From positions 434,001 to 498,000 of the forward strand of contig JANPZU010000008.1 of the NCBI GenBank assembly GCA_024707405.1: a stretch of DNA of 64,000 bases, written 5' to 3'. The position numbers and the translations under genes are program-made. The notes under the pieces were generated by a model, which was not told the origin of the DNA, did not search any database, and worked only from the letters and a program-made list of their open reading frames with translations. Positions 8,586 through 20,801 of this stretch are shown piece by piece. This stretch comes from Luteimonas sp. Lineage in GTDB: Bacteria > Pseudomonadota > Gammaproteobacteria > Xanthomonadales > Xanthomonadaceae. The stretch's first letter is position 1. Each line of letters starts with the position of its first letter.

Positions 8586-8996
8586 CTATCGCCGAACGAA
8601 CCCGACCCTGGCCAGCTTGGCGTTCTTCGCCATGGCCGCGACGCGGGCGACGACCTGGTAGTCGCAATCGCCGCTGGCATCGATCTGCAGCATCGGCTGA
8701 TCGGCCACGTCGACCGCCGCTGTGGTCGACATCCGCTGGCGCAGCTGCTCCAGGCCGACGGCCTCCTCGTTCCAGTACGCCTGGCCCGCGGCATCGATCC
8801 GGAGATGGATCGGATCCGGCAACACCAGGGGGCGGTCGGGGATGGGCTGGGGCAGGTCGAAATCGATCGAATGCGACGGCATCGGAGCCGTCACCATGAA
8901 GATGATCAGCAGCACCAGCAGCACGTCGCACAAGGGGATGATGTTGATCTCGGCAATGCTGCCGTCATTCCGCGTACTACCGCTCGAAAACGCCAT
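8586..8996 (-). CDS. exbD: ExbD/TolR-family biopolymer transport protein (third paralogue)
   Basis: A 136-residue protein with one N-terminal membrane segment containing the proton-carrying aspartate ([22 protein letters not shown]) and a periplasmic C-terminal domain ending LARVGFVRR. It belongs to the ExbB-ExbD-TonB motor that couples proton flow to outer-membrane transport. It is the most divergent of the three ExbD copies here. A strong terminator (9058-9085) separates it from the two upstream copies, so its supply probably depends on read-through or a promoter of its own. Confidence 0.88.
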   Translation of the reverse strand: MAFSSGSTRNDGSIAEINIIPLCDVLLVLLIIFMVTAPMPSHSIDFDLPQPIPDRPLVLPDPIHLRIDAAGQAYWNEEAVGLEQLRQRMSTTAAVDVADQPMLQIDASGDCDYQVVARVAAMAKNAKLARVGFVRR

Positions 8997-9057
8997 GGCG
9001 CCCTCCCGCGCGACCGGTGTGGCTTCACACTACGCCTGCCCCTGCCGGCGCACAAGC

Positions 9058-9085
9058 AAAAAAACGCCGCCCGGATGGGCGGCGT
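9058..9085 (-). terminator. Intrinsic terminator after the second exbD
   Basis: Read on the minus strand, a 9-base GC-rich stem (ACGCCGCCC pairing with GGGCGGCGT, 4-base loop) is followed directly by seven T residues. It lies 63 bases after the stop of exbD at 9148 and 62 bases before the start of the third exbD, so it should end most transcripts of the tonB-exbB-exbD-exbD operon. Confidence 0.85.
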
Positions 9086-9147
9086 GAAAAGATCTCGATA
9101 CGGTAAGCGGTGCCGGCGCGCTGCAGGGGCGCCGGCCCTTGTCGCGG

Positions 9148-9564
<417 letters not shown>

Positions 9565-9582
9565 CTGAGTTCTCCCGTTCCG

Positions 9583-10011
<429 letters not shown>

Positions 10012-10040
10012 GTCGGATCTCCTCGATCAGTCCCGTGGGC

Positions 10041-10790
10041 TCAACGGCCCGCCGCTTCGCCGACGCGCGAGCCGGTGGCGAAGAAGTCGTGCAGGTCGTG
10101 CGCGAAGGTGTCGAGCTTGTTGTTCGTGCTGCGGTTCAGGCGCACGAAGAAGTTGTAGCCCAGCACCGCCGGGATCGCGACGCCGAGGCCGATCGCGGTC
10201 ATGATCAGCGCCTCGCCGACGGGGCCTGCGACCGCGCCGATGTCGGCCTGGCCGGTGGCACCGATGCGGATCAGGGCGTTGTAGATGCCCCACACCGTAC
10301 CCAACAGACCCACGAACGGTGCCGTGGCGCCCACGGTCGCGAGGATCGTCAGGCCGCTTTCGAGGCCGAGCGATTCACGGGTCACGGCCTGGCGCAGCGC
10401 GCGATCGACGAATTCGGAACGGTTGAGCGACTCGACCAGACGCGAACCTTCGTGCCGCTGGTGGTGCGCGGCGGCCTGGGCGGCATCGAGCGCGACCTTG
10501 GAGAAAGGCTCGCTCTTGGGCTGCTCTTCCATGAAGCGGATCGCATCCTGCGCGTTCGGGGTTTCCCAGAACGTCGCGATCACGCGATCGGAATTCTTCT
10601 TCAGCGAGATGTTCTTGATGAAGTTGTAGATGATCCAGTAGATCGACAGCACGGACATGATGATCAGCACGATGAACACGATCCAGTTCACCATGGTCAT
10701 GTGTTCGATCATGTTGGAGAAGCCCATCTGCGTCAGGGCCTCCGCGCTGTTGGCGGCTCCGACGGGGGCGTTGGCGGTTTCCTGCAGCAT
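10041..10790 (-). CDS. exbB: MotA/TolQ/ExbB proton channel protein
   Basis: A 249-residue inner-membrane protein. The first membrane helix (about residues 35-57, IVFIVLIIMSVLSIYWIIY) is followed by a cytoplasmic domain and two further helices (LTILATVGATAPFVGLLGTVWGIYNAL and ALIMTAIGLGVAIPAVLGYNFF), the typical ExbB topology. It forms the pentameric proton channel that works with ExbD to energise TonB. It lies between tonB and exbD1 in one operon (104-base gap to tonB). Confidence 0.93.
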   Translation of the reverse strand: MLQETANAPVGAANSAEALTQMGFSNMIEHMTMVNWIVFIVLIIMSVLSIYWIIYNFIKNISLKKNSDRVIATFWETPNAQDAIRFMEEQPKSEPFSKVALDAAQAAAHHQRHEGSRLVESLNRSEFVDRALRQAVTRESLGLESGLTILATVGATAPFVGLLGTVWGIYNALIRIGATGQADIGAVAGPVGEALIMTAIGLGVAIPAVLGYNFFVRLNRSTNNKLDTFAHDLHDFFATGSRVGEAAGR

Positions 10791-10893
10791 GACGCTTACC
10801 TTTTTGAATTAGTGGTATTGGATGGGTGGAACGTGGTGCGGGTGGAGCAAACTGTTCTTTCCGCAAGATAGATGCGTGGCATCGTGCCTGCGG

Positions 10894-11559
10894 TCAGAAA
10901 TTGAAGTCGACGGTCACGTTGGCGACGCCGCCCACCGCCTGGCCGTTGCGACGACCCGGGTTGACCGTCCAGCGACGCACACCCTGGAGGGCGGCGCGAT
11001 CGAGGTCGCGGTTGCGGCTTGAGCGGAAGATCTTGGCGTCGGTGATCCTGCCCTGCGCATCGTAGGTCACCTGCACGACCACCGTGCCGGTGATGCCGGC
11101 GCGAGCGGCGGCCGGCGGATACGCAATCGGGAACTGCGAACGCGTGGAGGCGTCGACGTCACCACCCGCGATGTCGGGCGACGAAGACGGCGGCGCTGGC
11201 GGCGACGGCGGCGGCGCCTGGAAGTCGGTCGGCCCCGGGTCGTCGAACACGACCGGCGGCTGTTCCGGCGGCGGCGGCGTGGGCGTGGGCTGCGGCGCTG
11301 CCAGCTGTCGGATCTGCTGCGGCGGCGGTGGCTCCGGCGGCGGCGGTGGCGGCGGCGGCGGCGGCGGCGGCGGCTCGATGATGACCACGCGGGTCGCGTC
11401 GTCCTCTTCCTGCGCCACCGTCGGCGGGGACACCGGCGCCATCAGCAGCAGCAAGGCTGCGGCATGCACGGCCACCACCATGGTGAAACCAGCGATGCGG
11501 GCCCAGTTCAGACCTTCGTCTTCGTCGTTCTTGGTGGTCCGCGGCGAGTATTGCGTCAT
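10894..11559 (-). CDS. tonB: Energy transducer TonB
   Basis: A 221-residue protein. One N-terminal membrane helix (about residues 20-42, ARIAGFTMVVAVHAAALLLLM) anchors it in the inner membrane. A very proline-rich spacer follows (runs of 13, 4 and 4 prolines), then a C-terminal TonB domain with YPPAAARAGITGTVVVQVTYDAQGRI and the ending VRRWTVNPGRRNG. It carries energy from ExbBD to outer-membrane TonB-dependent receptors. The proline run is encoded by a nearly pure trinucleotide tract. First gene of the tonB-exbB-exbD1-exbD2 operon; the TPR protein gene is 144 bases upstream on the same strand. Confidence 0.93.
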   Translation of the reverse strand: MTQYSPRTTKNDEDEGLNWARIAGFTMVVAVHAAALLLLMAPVSPPTVAQEEDDATRVVIIEPPPPPPPPPPPPPEPPPPQQIRQLAAPQPTPTPPPPEQPPVVFDDPGPTDFQAPPPSPPAPPSSSPDIAGGDVDASTRSQFPIAYPPAAARAGITGTVVVQVTYDAQGRITDAKIFRSSRNRDLDRAALQGVRRWTVNPGRRNGQAVGGVANVTVDFNF

Positions 11560-11703
11560 GCGATCAACTCAAGTCTGTCCAGGCGAGCGCCCGGCCCGGG
11601 CTGTAGTGGAAACCGCCGCTTGTCGGCGGCGGGAACCCTGAAGCTTATACCAATCCTGCCGGCGCGCACCATCCGCTTGTACACCCCGGCTCATTTCTCA
11701 CCT

Positions 11704-12891
11704 CTACAGCTTGAGGATGGTCTGCGCATCCTTGGGCGCCTTGATCCCCTTGTCGAGGGCTTGCTGCGCGGCCTGCTTCGCTTCCGGGATGCGGCCCTCC
11801 GCCCACAGCACCTTGGCCAGGTTCAGGAAGGCCTCTCCATCCGGCGCAAGCGGTGCCGCCTTGCGGTAGGCCTCGATCGCCTGTTCCTGCCGATCCGAGA
11901 AGTAATACGCCTGTCCCAGCAAGGAATAGGTTTCATGGTCTTCCTGCAGGGCGCCCTTGGCCAACCCCTCGTTGATCACCTCGATGGCCTTGTCTTCCTG
12001 GTTTTCACCGCCCAAGTAGATCAGCATCAGGTTGCGGTACTCGGCCGCTTCGGTCAGCTCGCCCGCTGCCCGCAGGCGCTCGTAAATCTCGACGGCCTTC
12101 TGCTCCTGGTCGTTCTGGATGTAGATGCCAGCGAGATTGAGTTGCGAGCGCTTGTCTTCGGGCGCCGCCGCCGCGATCTGTTCCGCCACCCGCATGGCTT
12201 CGGCGTTGTTGCCGCTTTCGAGATACGCCGCCATCAGCGTCTGCACCCACTCTGGCCGCGGCGTCTCCGCTGCCTCGATGGCGGCCTTCAGTGCCTGGGC
12301 GGCCTCTTCGTATCGTTCCATCTGGTAGAAGACCTGCCCCTTCAGGCCGAGCTGTTCGGGAGCCTGAGCGCTCGTTTCGGCCTGGAGGCGGTCGATCGTG
12401 GCGATGGACTCCTCGAACCTGTCTTCCTGCGCCTGCAACTGCGCGGCGATCCACATGCTCTCGAAATGATCATTGTTGGGCAACGCATCGAGCGTGATCG
12501 CGTGCGACAAGGCTTCTGCCGCTCCAACCGGATCGGTCGCGATCTTGGTTGCCCCGAGGAGCCGGTACGCCAATGCCTTGTCGTAATCGGTCGCGTTTTC
12601 GTTCGAGATCACGTCTTCGGCGAGCTTGGGCACCGCGTCGACATCGTCCTTGTTGTACGCCTCGATCAGACGCTGCACGCGCGAGGCCAAGCGTGAGGAG
12701 CCCTTGGCTGCCGGCTCTTGCCGCGTCGCATTCGGATACTTCACCTCGACCTGCCCGGTCGCCTGGCGACCTTGCCGATTGTTTTTACGCTCCTCCGCCG
12801 AGCGCTGTGCGTGGGCTGCCGTCGTCGCAAACGCAAGTACCAACACCACCAACGCCTTGGCGTAGGAAGTCCGAAGTATCGACCTGTTCAT
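11704..12891 (-). CDS. Secreted tetratricopeptide-repeat protein, TonB-associated
   Basis: A 395-residue protein starting MNRSILRTSYAKAL, with a signal peptide cleaved after AHA. The rest is almost all TPR-like helical repeats, for example YEEAAQALKAAIEAAETPRPEWVQ, QKAVEIYERLRAAGELTEAAEYRNL, EQAIEAYRKAAPLAPDGEAFLNLAKVLW and EAKQAAQQALDKG. It probably acts in the periplasm as a scaffold. It lies directly upstream of tonB on the same strand, so a role with the TonB machinery is a reasonable inference. The frame continues upstream with implausible, arginine-rich content, so the ATG at 12891 is chosen. Confidence 0.85.
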   Translation of the reverse strand: MNRSILRTSYAKALVVLVLAFATTAAHAQRSAEERKNNRQGRQATGQVEVKYPNATRQEPAAKGSSRLASRVQRLIEAYNKDDVDAVPKLAEDVISNENATDYDKALAYRLLGATKIATDPVGAAEALSHAITLDALPNNDHFESMWIAAQLQAQEDRFEESIATIDRLQAETSAQAPEQLGLKGQVFYQMERYEEAAQALKAAIEAAETPRPEWVQTLMAAYLESGNNAEAMRVAEQIAAAAPEDKRSQLNLAGIYIQNDQEQKAVEIYERLRAAGELTEAAEYRNLMLIYLGGENQEDKAIEVINEGLAKGALQEDHETYSLLGQAYYFSDRQEQAIEAYRKAAPLAPDGEAFLNLAKVLWAEGRIPEAKQAAQQALDKGIKAPKDAQTILKL

Positions 12892-13018
12892 TGCATCACC
12901 TCTTTGCACTCTGTTGTTTCCCGCCAGGAAAGTCCGTCCGCGCGGCACGCCTGCAGCGTAACCGAATGGACGCATGTCTTGCTCTTGTCGTCTTCTTGTC
13001 GTCCGAACGGCCTCGGGA

Positions 13019-13810
13019 TCAGCCGCAGCGCGGGCGACGCCCCGCTGCCTGCGCCTGCTGGTAGGTGGGAACGAGTTCCACCGCACGCGCCTGGAGCTCC
13101 CCGATGCGGCTCTGGGGGTCGGGGTGCGTGGACAGCCACTGCGGCGGACGGCCACCACCGGCGGCGATCATGTTCTGCCACAGCGCCACGGCGGCGCGTG
13201 GGTCGAAGCCTGCGCCGGCCATGAGCCGCTGGCCGACGACGTCGGCTTCGGTTTCCTGCGCGCGCGAACCGGGCAACAGGAATCCGGCCTGCGCGATCAT
13301 CCCTCCGCCCTGGGCCGCAAGCTGGCCATAGTCACCGGCCAGCGCGCCGAGGAACTGCACTGCGCCGGCGGCCCCCATCTGCCGCGTGATGCGCTCGTCA
13401 TGGTGGTTCTCGACCACATGGCCTATTTCATGCGCGATCACGGCCGCCAGCTGATCCTGCGACTTGGCCACGGTGAAGATGCCGGTATTGACGCCGACCT
13501 TACCGCCCGGCAACGCAAAGGCGTTCGGTTCGCTCTGCGAGAACACCGCGGTTTCCCAGGCGATCGCTCGCTGCTGCGCGGGCAGTTGCTGGACGATGGC
13601 ATCGACCACGCAGCGGACATAGGCGTTCTGCTTCGCATCCTGGCTGAGCGGGCCTTTCTGCTTGGCTTCGGTAAAGGCTTGCGCGCCCAACTGGTTGAGC
13701 TGTTCCTGCGAGACGGCGCCCACGTATTGCTTGCGCCCGGTGGAGGACGTGGTGGTGGCACACGCGACCAGCACGCCGACCATGGCGATGGCAAGAATTC
13801 CGTTCTTCAT
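13019..13810 (-). CDS. M48-family metalloprotease lipoprotein
   Basis: A 263-residue protein with a lipoprotein signal (AMVGVLVACATT, acylated cysteine near residue 17). The zinc motif HEIGHVVENH is central (near residue 127), with the third ligand glutamate probably in ETEADVVGQRLM. It resembles the LoiP/YcaL group of periplasmic M48 proteases, which are anchored to the outer membrane and help in envelope quality control. It stands between gyrB and the TPR gene on the same strand. Substrates cannot be told from sequence. Confidence 0.9.
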   Translation of the reverse strand: MKNGILAIAMVGVLVACATTTSSTGRKQYVGAVSQEQLNQLGAQAFTEAKQKGPLSQDAKQNAYVRCVVDAIVQQLPAQQRAIAWETAVFSQSEPNAFALPGGKVGVNTGIFTVAKSQDQLAAVIAHEIGHVVENHHDERITRQMGAAGAVQFLGALAGDYGQLAAQGGGMIAQAGFLLPGSRAQETEADVVGQRLMAGAGFDPRAAVALWQNMIAAGGGRPPQWLSTHPDPQSRIGELQARAVELVPTYQQAQAAGRRPRCG

Positions 13811-13948
13811 GGGGGCGCCCTCTGGTTGGGGGCGGAAGTGTGGCGGCGCCGGGCTTAATTTTTCGTCAAACCGCCCAAGCCCGTTCAGATGCGGGCATGA
13901 CGGAATGCGCGCCCAGGTACCGCGAACCCGGCCTGCGCCGCATTCGGT

Positions 13949-16391
<2,443 letters not shown>

Positions 16392-16473
16392 CTGCGTCGT
16401 CGTGGCATGGGCACCGGGGCGCACCAACCATGCGGTGGCCCGAGGCACCATAGATATAGAGTTTGAAGCGGGA

Positions 16474-16479
16474 ATTATA
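16474..16479 (-). promoter_or_regulatory. Extended -10 promoter of gyrB
   Basis: On the minus strand the sequence TGCTATAAT forms a perfect -10 hexamer with the TGn extension, 83 bases before the gyrB start. No good -35 box is found 17 bases upstream (CCGGGG), which fits an extended -10 type. It lies in the 122-base gap between recF and gyrB, so gyrB can be expressed apart from recF. Confidence 0.6.
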
Positions 16480-16513
16480 GCATCCGGGCGATGGCGCCCC
16501 GGGCGATCCCGGT

Positions 16514-17608
16514 TCAGCCCCGAGGGACGATCCGCCCTTGTTCCACGTGGAACACCACGCCCTGCTCCCCGACGCCTTGCTTGGTGCGGGGACGTTCCGT
16601 GCCGCTGATGAAAACCTGGGCGCCGCTCGCTTCGAGATAGGCCAGCACCCGCTGCTGGTGGCCTGGATCGAGCTCAGAGGCAAGGTCATCGAGCACGACG
16701 ACAGGCCAGCCACCGCCCACGTCTGCCGCCAATGCCTGTGCCTGTGCCATGAGGCAGGTCAGCGCCAGCAACTTGGCCTGCCCGCGCGAAAGGGTGTCCT
16801 GCCGGGCATCACTGGACAACTCGACCCCCCAATCCGCCCGATGCGGCCCGGCGGTGGTATGTCCCAGAACACGATCTCGCGTCCGCGCCAGCAGCAAGGC
16901 ATCCGCCAACGGCAGCTCCCCCTGTTTCCAGCCCGGGGAGTAACGGAGTTCAGGTCGCCCCAGTGTTGGCGCCAGGTCTTCGCACAAGGCGGGCATCTCT
17001 TCCTGCAGGCGTTCCAGGTAAGCCCGGCGATAACGGGTCAGGGGCTCCCCCGCATCCACCAACTCACGATCCCAACTGTCGAGCTGCGCGTCCGACCCGC
17101 CTGCCTTGAGCAAGGCGTTGCGTTGCTTGAGGGCGCGGGTGTAGCGACGCCAGACCGGGAAGAAATCTTGTTCCACGTGGAACAAGCCCCAATCCAGATA
17201 CCTTCGCCGCGGCTCTCCCCCGCCATCGATCAACGCGTGGCTACCCGGCTCGAAGCTCACGACGACCAGTGCCGCGCAGAGCTGGCTCAACTGGTCGACA
17301 CCTTCTCCATCCAGACGCCCCGTCCAGGTTTGACCCGCGTGGTGAAGGCCCGCCTTGCGAATACGGCCGGGCGTGCCTTCTTCCTGCCATTCGACGAAAA
17401 CCTCCAGCGCCTCCGTCCCGTGCCGGATCAAGCCGTCACGCACGCGTCCACGGAAGCTCCGCCCATAGGCCATCAGGTGCAGGGCCTCAAGGACGCTGGT
17501 CTTGCCGGCGCCGTTGTCGCCGATCAGCAGGTTGAGTCGCGGCCCGGGCTCCAGCCGCAGGGCTTCCAGGTTTCTCAGGTTTCGGGCTTCCAGCCTGAGA
17601 ACCTTCAT
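16514..17608 (-). CDS. recF: DNA replication and repair protein RecF
   Basis: A 364-residue SMC-like ATPase from the ATG at 17608 (AGGAAC lies 9 bases upstream; a GTG three codons earlier is possible). Walker A is [17 protein letters not shown], the signature [11 protein letters not shown], and Walker [18 protein letters not shown]. RecF loads RecA at gaps through RecOR. Gene order dnaA-dnaN-recF-gyrB is the classic one. Two parS palindromes lie within this coding sequence, each read as the peptide FHVEQ (in [10 protein letters not shown] and [10 protein letters not shown]). Confidence 0.95.
   Translation of the reverse strand: MKVLRLEARNLRNLEALRLEPGPRLNLLIGDNGAGKTSVLEALHLMAYGRSFRGRVRDGLIRHGTEALEVFVEWQEEGTPGRIRKAGLHHAGQTWTGRLDGEGVDQLSQLCAALVVVSFEPGSHALIDGGGEPRRRYLDWGLFHVEQDFFPVWRRYTRALKQRNALLKAGGSDAQLDSWDRELVDAGEPLTRYRRAYLERLQEEMPALCEDLAPTLGRPELRYSPGWKQGELPLADALLLARTRDRVLGHTTAGPHRADWGVELSSDARQDTLSRGQAKLLALTCLMAQAQALAADVGGGWPVVVLDDLASELDPGHQQRVLAYLEASGAQVFISGTERPRTKQGVGEQGVVFHVEQGRIVPRG
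16539..16554. promoter_or_regulatory. parS site 1 (ParB binding)
   Basis: TGTTCCACGTGGAACA is a perfect 16-base palindrome matching the chromosomal parS consensus known from Pseudomonas and Bacillus relatives. It lies in the 3' end of recF, about 2.3 kb from the putative oriC. ParB would nucleate here to organise and segregate the origin. parA and parB are not in this window. Confidence 0.9.
17169..17184. promoter_or_regulatory. parS site 2 (ParB binding)
   Basis: A second exact copy of TGTTCCACGTGGAACA, 630 bases from the first and also within recF. Two identical 16-base palindromes in one gene, both in the same reading frame, make chance unlikely. Confidence 0.9.
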
Positions 17609-17631
17609 GGCCGGCACGTTCCTGCCACAGC

Positions 17632-17656
17632 AAAACGCCCGGATTGCTCCGGGCGT
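17632..17656 (-). terminator. Terminator between dnaN and recF
   Basis: On the minus strand ACGCCCGGA pairs with TCCGGGCGT across a 4-base loop, and TTTT follows. It starts 32 bases after the dnaN stop and ends 24 bases before the recF start, so dnaN and recF are probably partly uncoupled. Confidence 0.72.
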
Positions 17657-17687
17657 CTCGGGTTGCCGGAGGGCATGCCGGATCCGG

Positions 17688-18788
17688 TCACAGGCGCAGC
17701 GGCATCACCACGTGCCGGCATCGCTCGCTGCCGGCTTCACGCACCAGGGCGGACGAGTTGGCATCGCGCAACTGCAGCACCACGTGTTCGTCGCGCAGCG
17801 CGGTCAGGGCGTCAAGCAGGTAGTTGACGTTGAAGCCCACGGCGAGGGCGTCGACCTTGGTGTCGGCCTCGAGTTCTTCCTGGGCTTCTTCCTGCTCGGG
17901 ATTGTGGGCGTTGATCTTGAGCAGATCCGGCGACACCTCGATGCGGACGCCACGGTACTTCTCGTTGGACAGGATCGCCGCGCGCTGCAGGGATGCACGC
18001 AGCGCCTCGCGGTCGACCTTGACCTCGCGATCGGCACCGATCGGGATGACCGCTTCGTAATCGGGGAAACGGCCGTCGATGAGCTTGCTGGTGAAGGTGA
18101 CGTCGTCACGCTTGACCCGCAAATGGTTGCGGCCCATTTCCAGCACCAGTTCGCGGTCGCCGCCTTCCAGCAGGCGCTGCAGTTCCTGCACGCCCTTGCG
18201 CGGCACGATGATCTGGCGCTTGGTCTGCACCGTGGCGTCGAGCGCGGTTTCGCACAGGGCCAGGCGGTGGCCGTCGGTCGCGACGCAGCGCAGGCGACGA
18301 TCGGCCAGGTCGAACAGCAGGCCGTTGAGGTAGTAACGCACGTCCTGTTGCGCCATTGCGAACGCAGTGCGCTCGATCAGTTCCTTGAGTGCCGCTTCCG
18401 GCACGCTCACTCGTTCGGTCGCTTCCACTTCGTCGATCGACGGAAAGTCGTTGGCCGGCAGGCTGGCAAGGGTGAACCGGCTGCGACCGGCCTGCACCGT
18501 GATCTTGTCGCCGCTCTGCGAGACAGTGACCTTGCTGCCATCGGGCAGGGCACGGACGATGTCGAACAGTTTGCGGGCAGGAATGGTGGTCTCGCCGTCT
18601 TGGGCTTCGTCCACCGCGCTCCTGGAGACCATTTCGACTTCGAGGTCGGTGCCTGTCAGCGACAACTGCCCATCGTTGACCTGCGTCAGCAGGTTGGCCA
18701 GTACGGGCAGGGTCTGGCGACGTTCGACGACATTCACCACCTGAGCCAGTGGTTTCAGAAGGACTTCTCGTTGCAGGCTGAAGCGCAT
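17688..18788 (-). CDS. dnaN: DNA polymerase III sliding clamp (beta subunit)
   Basis: A 366-residue protein of normal length with the three-fold repeated clamp domain. N-terminal MRFSLQREVLLKPLAQVVNVVERRQTLPVLAN and C-terminal CRHVVMPLRL are characteristic; LTALRDEHVVLQLRD marks domain III. The dimer rings DNA and tethers polymerases, MutS, Hda and others. It is the second gene after dnaA, separated from it by the 329-base AT-rich gap interpreted as the origin. Confidence 0.97.
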   Translation of the reverse strand: MRFSLQREVLLKPLAQVVNVVERRQTLPVLANLLTQVNDGQLSLTGTDLEVEMVSRSAVDEAQDGETTIPARKLFDIVRALPDGSKVTVSQSGDKITVQAGRSRFTLASLPANDFPSIDEVEATERVSVPEAALKELIERTAFAMAQQDVRYYLNGLLFDLADRRLRCVATDGHRLALCETALDATVQTKRQIIVPRKGVQELQRLLEGGDRELVLEMGRNHLRVKRDDVTFTSKLIDGRFPDYEAVIPIGADREVKVDREALRASLQRAAILSNEKYRGVRIEVSPDLLKINAHNPEQEEAQEELEADTKVDALAVGFNVNYLLDALTALRDEHVVLQLRDANSSALVREAGSERCRHVVMPLRL

Positions 18789-19117
18789 GCGGAAGGGTTC
18801 CCTGTGGCCTGATGCTTTTAAAGACTGAAGTGATTTAAATCTAAAGGCGGTGGTGATGGGGGTTGGTCAAACCAGTGGAAAACACAAACAACCAATTGAT
18901 TTTAAAAGAAATTCTTGGAATCGAAAGGCTGCGGACAAGCGCTGGAATCGCGAATGGACAAGCTGTGGATGGTTTTGCCCCGAAACAGTTGTCCACAAGA
19001 TATCCGGATGCTGCCCCCATCAATCCCCAAACTCTCGTGGATAGACCGGAAGTGTACGCCGGTAGGCCGGCGAATCGAAGCGCCCGGCGGGGTTTGCGGC
19101 CAAGGGAAAGACGGACG
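18789..19117. other. Putative replication origin (oriC) in the dnaA-dnaN gap
   Basis: This 329-base non-coding gap is far richer in A+T than its surroundings. AT-rich runs lie at about 18817-18847 (TTTTAAAG, ATTTAAATCTAAAG) and 18889-18917 (CAATTGATTTTAAAAG). DnaA-box-like 9-mers are TTGTCCACA at 18989-18997 (one mismatch to TTATCCACA), TGTGGATGG at 18964-18972 and GTGGATAG near 19036 in the opposite sense. Position between dnaA and dnaN, nearby parS sites and diverging gene orientation on the two sides support an origin. The alternative is that it only regulates dnaN and that the origin lies upstream of dnaA. Confidence 0.7.
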
Positions 19118-20431
19118 TTATTCGCTGAGCTTGCGGATCAGCTTGTCCCAGTCTTCCCGCAGCTTGCCGTCGCTCTGCTGCAGCGTCCGGATCTGCCGGC
19201 AGGCGTGCAGCACCGTGGTGTGGTCGCGTCCGGCGAAGGCCTCGCCGATCTCCGGCAGGCTGTGCTCGGTGAGCTCCTTGGACAGTGCCATGGCCACCTG
19301 CCGCGGGCGGGCAAGTGAGCGCGTACGCTTCTTGCCGAGCAGATCCTTGATCTGCAGGCCGTAATAGTCGGCCACGGTCTTCTGGATGTTGGGGATGCTG
19401 ATCGCGGCCTGTTGCGCACGCAACAGGTCGCGCAGGGTTTCCTGGGCGAACTCGACCGTGATCGCCTGGCCGGTGAAGTTGGCGCGCGCGGCCAACGTGT
19501 TCAATGCGCCCTCGAGGTCGCGCACGTTGGAATGCATCTTCTTGGCCAGCAGGTAGGCCACATCGTCGGGCATCACCGTGCCGCGCTCGCGCGCCTTGGC
19601 CAGCACGATTTGCGCACGGGTCTCGAAATCCGGAGGATCGATCGGAACCGACAGTCCGGAAGAGAGGCGCGACTTCAGGCGCGGCTCCAGGCCTTCAACT
19701 TCCCGCGGGAAGCGGTCGCAGGTCATGATGATCTGCTGCTTGCCTTCGAACAGCGCGTTGAAGGTGTGGAAGAACTCTTCCTGCGTCCGATCCTTGCCGG
19801 CGAAGAACTGGATGTCGTCGATCAGCAACGCATCGACGCCCTGGAACTGGCGCTTGAAAGCATCCATGGCGCGTTCGTTGAGCGCCTTGATCATCGCGCT
19901 GAAGAACTGCTCCGAGCGCACGTACATCACCCGCATCGACGGGTTGTTGGCGCGCATGGCGTTGCCGGCGGCGAACATCAAGTGGGTCTTGCCCAGGCCG
20001 GTGCCGCCATAGAGCAGCAGCGGGTTGTGCGCGCGATCGCCAGGCTTCTGCGCAGCGTGCCAGGCCGCGGCGCGGCCCAGCTGGTTGCTGCGGCCCTCGA
20101 CGAAGTTGTCGAACGTGTAGTGGTTGTCCAGGTTGCCGGCGAATGCGACCGCCGGAGCCGAGGTCGTCGCCGTCTCCGGGTGGGCGGGCGCCTGCCGCGG
20201 GAGCGAACCGATTTCCAGCGCCACCTCGGCGATGCCGGCGTAGTGCGCCAGCAGCTCGCGGATGCGCGACAGGTACCGCGCCTGCACCTCGTCGCGGACG
20301 AAGGCATTGGGCGCGTAGAGCACCGTGCGATCGTCCAGGTTGCGGGCCTGCAGCGGGCGCAGCCACATGTGGACGTCATCCACCGGATACTCGGTTTCCA
20401 GGTGTTCGAGGCAGCGGGGCCAGGCGTCCAT
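19118..20431 (-). CDS. dnaA: Chromosomal replication initiator protein DnaA
   Basis: A 437-residue protein starting [16 protein letters not shown]; the open frame further upstream is cysteine- and proline-rich and unlikely to be translated. Domain I (about 1-75) is followed by a short linker, the AAA+ domain with Walker [17 protein letters not shown] and Walker [23 protein letters not shown], and the DNA-binding domain with the DnaA signature [20 protein letters not shown]. It opens oriC and controls its own and other genes. It reads leftwards, away from the divergent rpmH. Confidence 0.97.
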   Translation of the reverse strand: MDAWPRCLEHLETEYPVDDVHMWLRPLQARNLDDRTVLYAPNAFVRDEVQARYLSRIRELLAHYAGIAEVALEIGSLPRQAPAHPETATTSAPAVAFAGNLDNHYTFDNFVEGRSNQLGRAAAWHAAQKPGDRAHNPLLLYGGTGLGKTHLMFAAGNAMRANNPSMRVMYVRSEQFFSAMIKALNERAMDAFKRQFQGVDALLIDDIQFFAGKDRTQEEFFHTFNALFEGKQQIIMTCDRFPREVEGLEPRLKSRLSSGLSVPIDPPDFETRAQIVLAKARERGTVMPDDVAYLLAKKMHSNVRDLEGALNTLAARANFTGQAITVEFAQETLRDLLRAQQAAISIPNIQKTVADYYGLQIKDLLGKKRTRSLARPRQVAMALSKELTEHSLPEIGEAFAGRDHTTVLHACRQIRTLQQSDGKLREDWDKLIRKLSE

Positions 20432-20570
20432 AGCGTTCTTGCAGGGGGAAAGACACCGCGCCGCGACAGGGGGAACCCCGGCGGCCTGCGGGCAAGTGGT
20501 GGAAGGGCACAGACTACCACCGGCATGCGCCGGCACGCAGCCATCGCCAAGGGGCTGGCAGGGGAAGCAG

Positions 20571-20600
20571 TTGACCTGGGGGCCATGAGGCCCGTAAAAT
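20571..20600 (+). promoter_or_regulatory. Sigma-70 promoter of rpmH
   Basis: TTGACC (20571-20576) and TAAAAT (20595-20600), 18 bases apart, form a good -35/-10 pair, 40 bases before the rpmH start. The rest of the 209-base dnaA-rpmH gap shows no clear DnaA-box cluster. Confidence 0.65.
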
Positions 20601-20640
20601 CGCCGGTTCTGTCAATCGCGCCACCCGAGATACCGCCGCC

Positions 20641-20781
20641 ATGGCCACCAAGCGCACATTCCAGCCCAGCAACCTCAAGCGCAAGCGCGACCACGGCTTC
20701 CGTGCGCGCATGAAGACGGCCGATGGCCGCAAGATCCTGGCTCGCCGCCGCGCCAAGGGCCGCAAAGTCCTTTCGGCCTGA
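20641..20781 (+). CDS. rpmH: 50S ribosomal protein L34
   Basis: A 46-residue, very basic protein beginning [16 protein letters not shown] and continuing [13 protein letters not shown], then [12 protein letters not shown]. This is the classic L34 sequence and length. It binds 23S rRNA in the large subunit. It is divergent from dnaA and is followed after 20 bases by rnpA, the universal order. Confidence 0.98.
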   Translation: MATKRTFQPSNLKRKRDHGFRARMKTADGRKILARRRAKGRKVLSA

Positions 20782-20801
20782 GTGCCGCCACCGGTTCCGA
20801 C

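Noticed and set aside
11613-11629. CCGCCG-N5-CGGCGG hairpin upstream of tonB
   Set aside because: It has no T tract and sits between two genes probably co-transcribed. It may have some role, but a terminator call is not supported.
19412-20713. Plus-strand frame opposite dnaA
   Set aside because: Antisense to dnaA; no motif; shadow frame.
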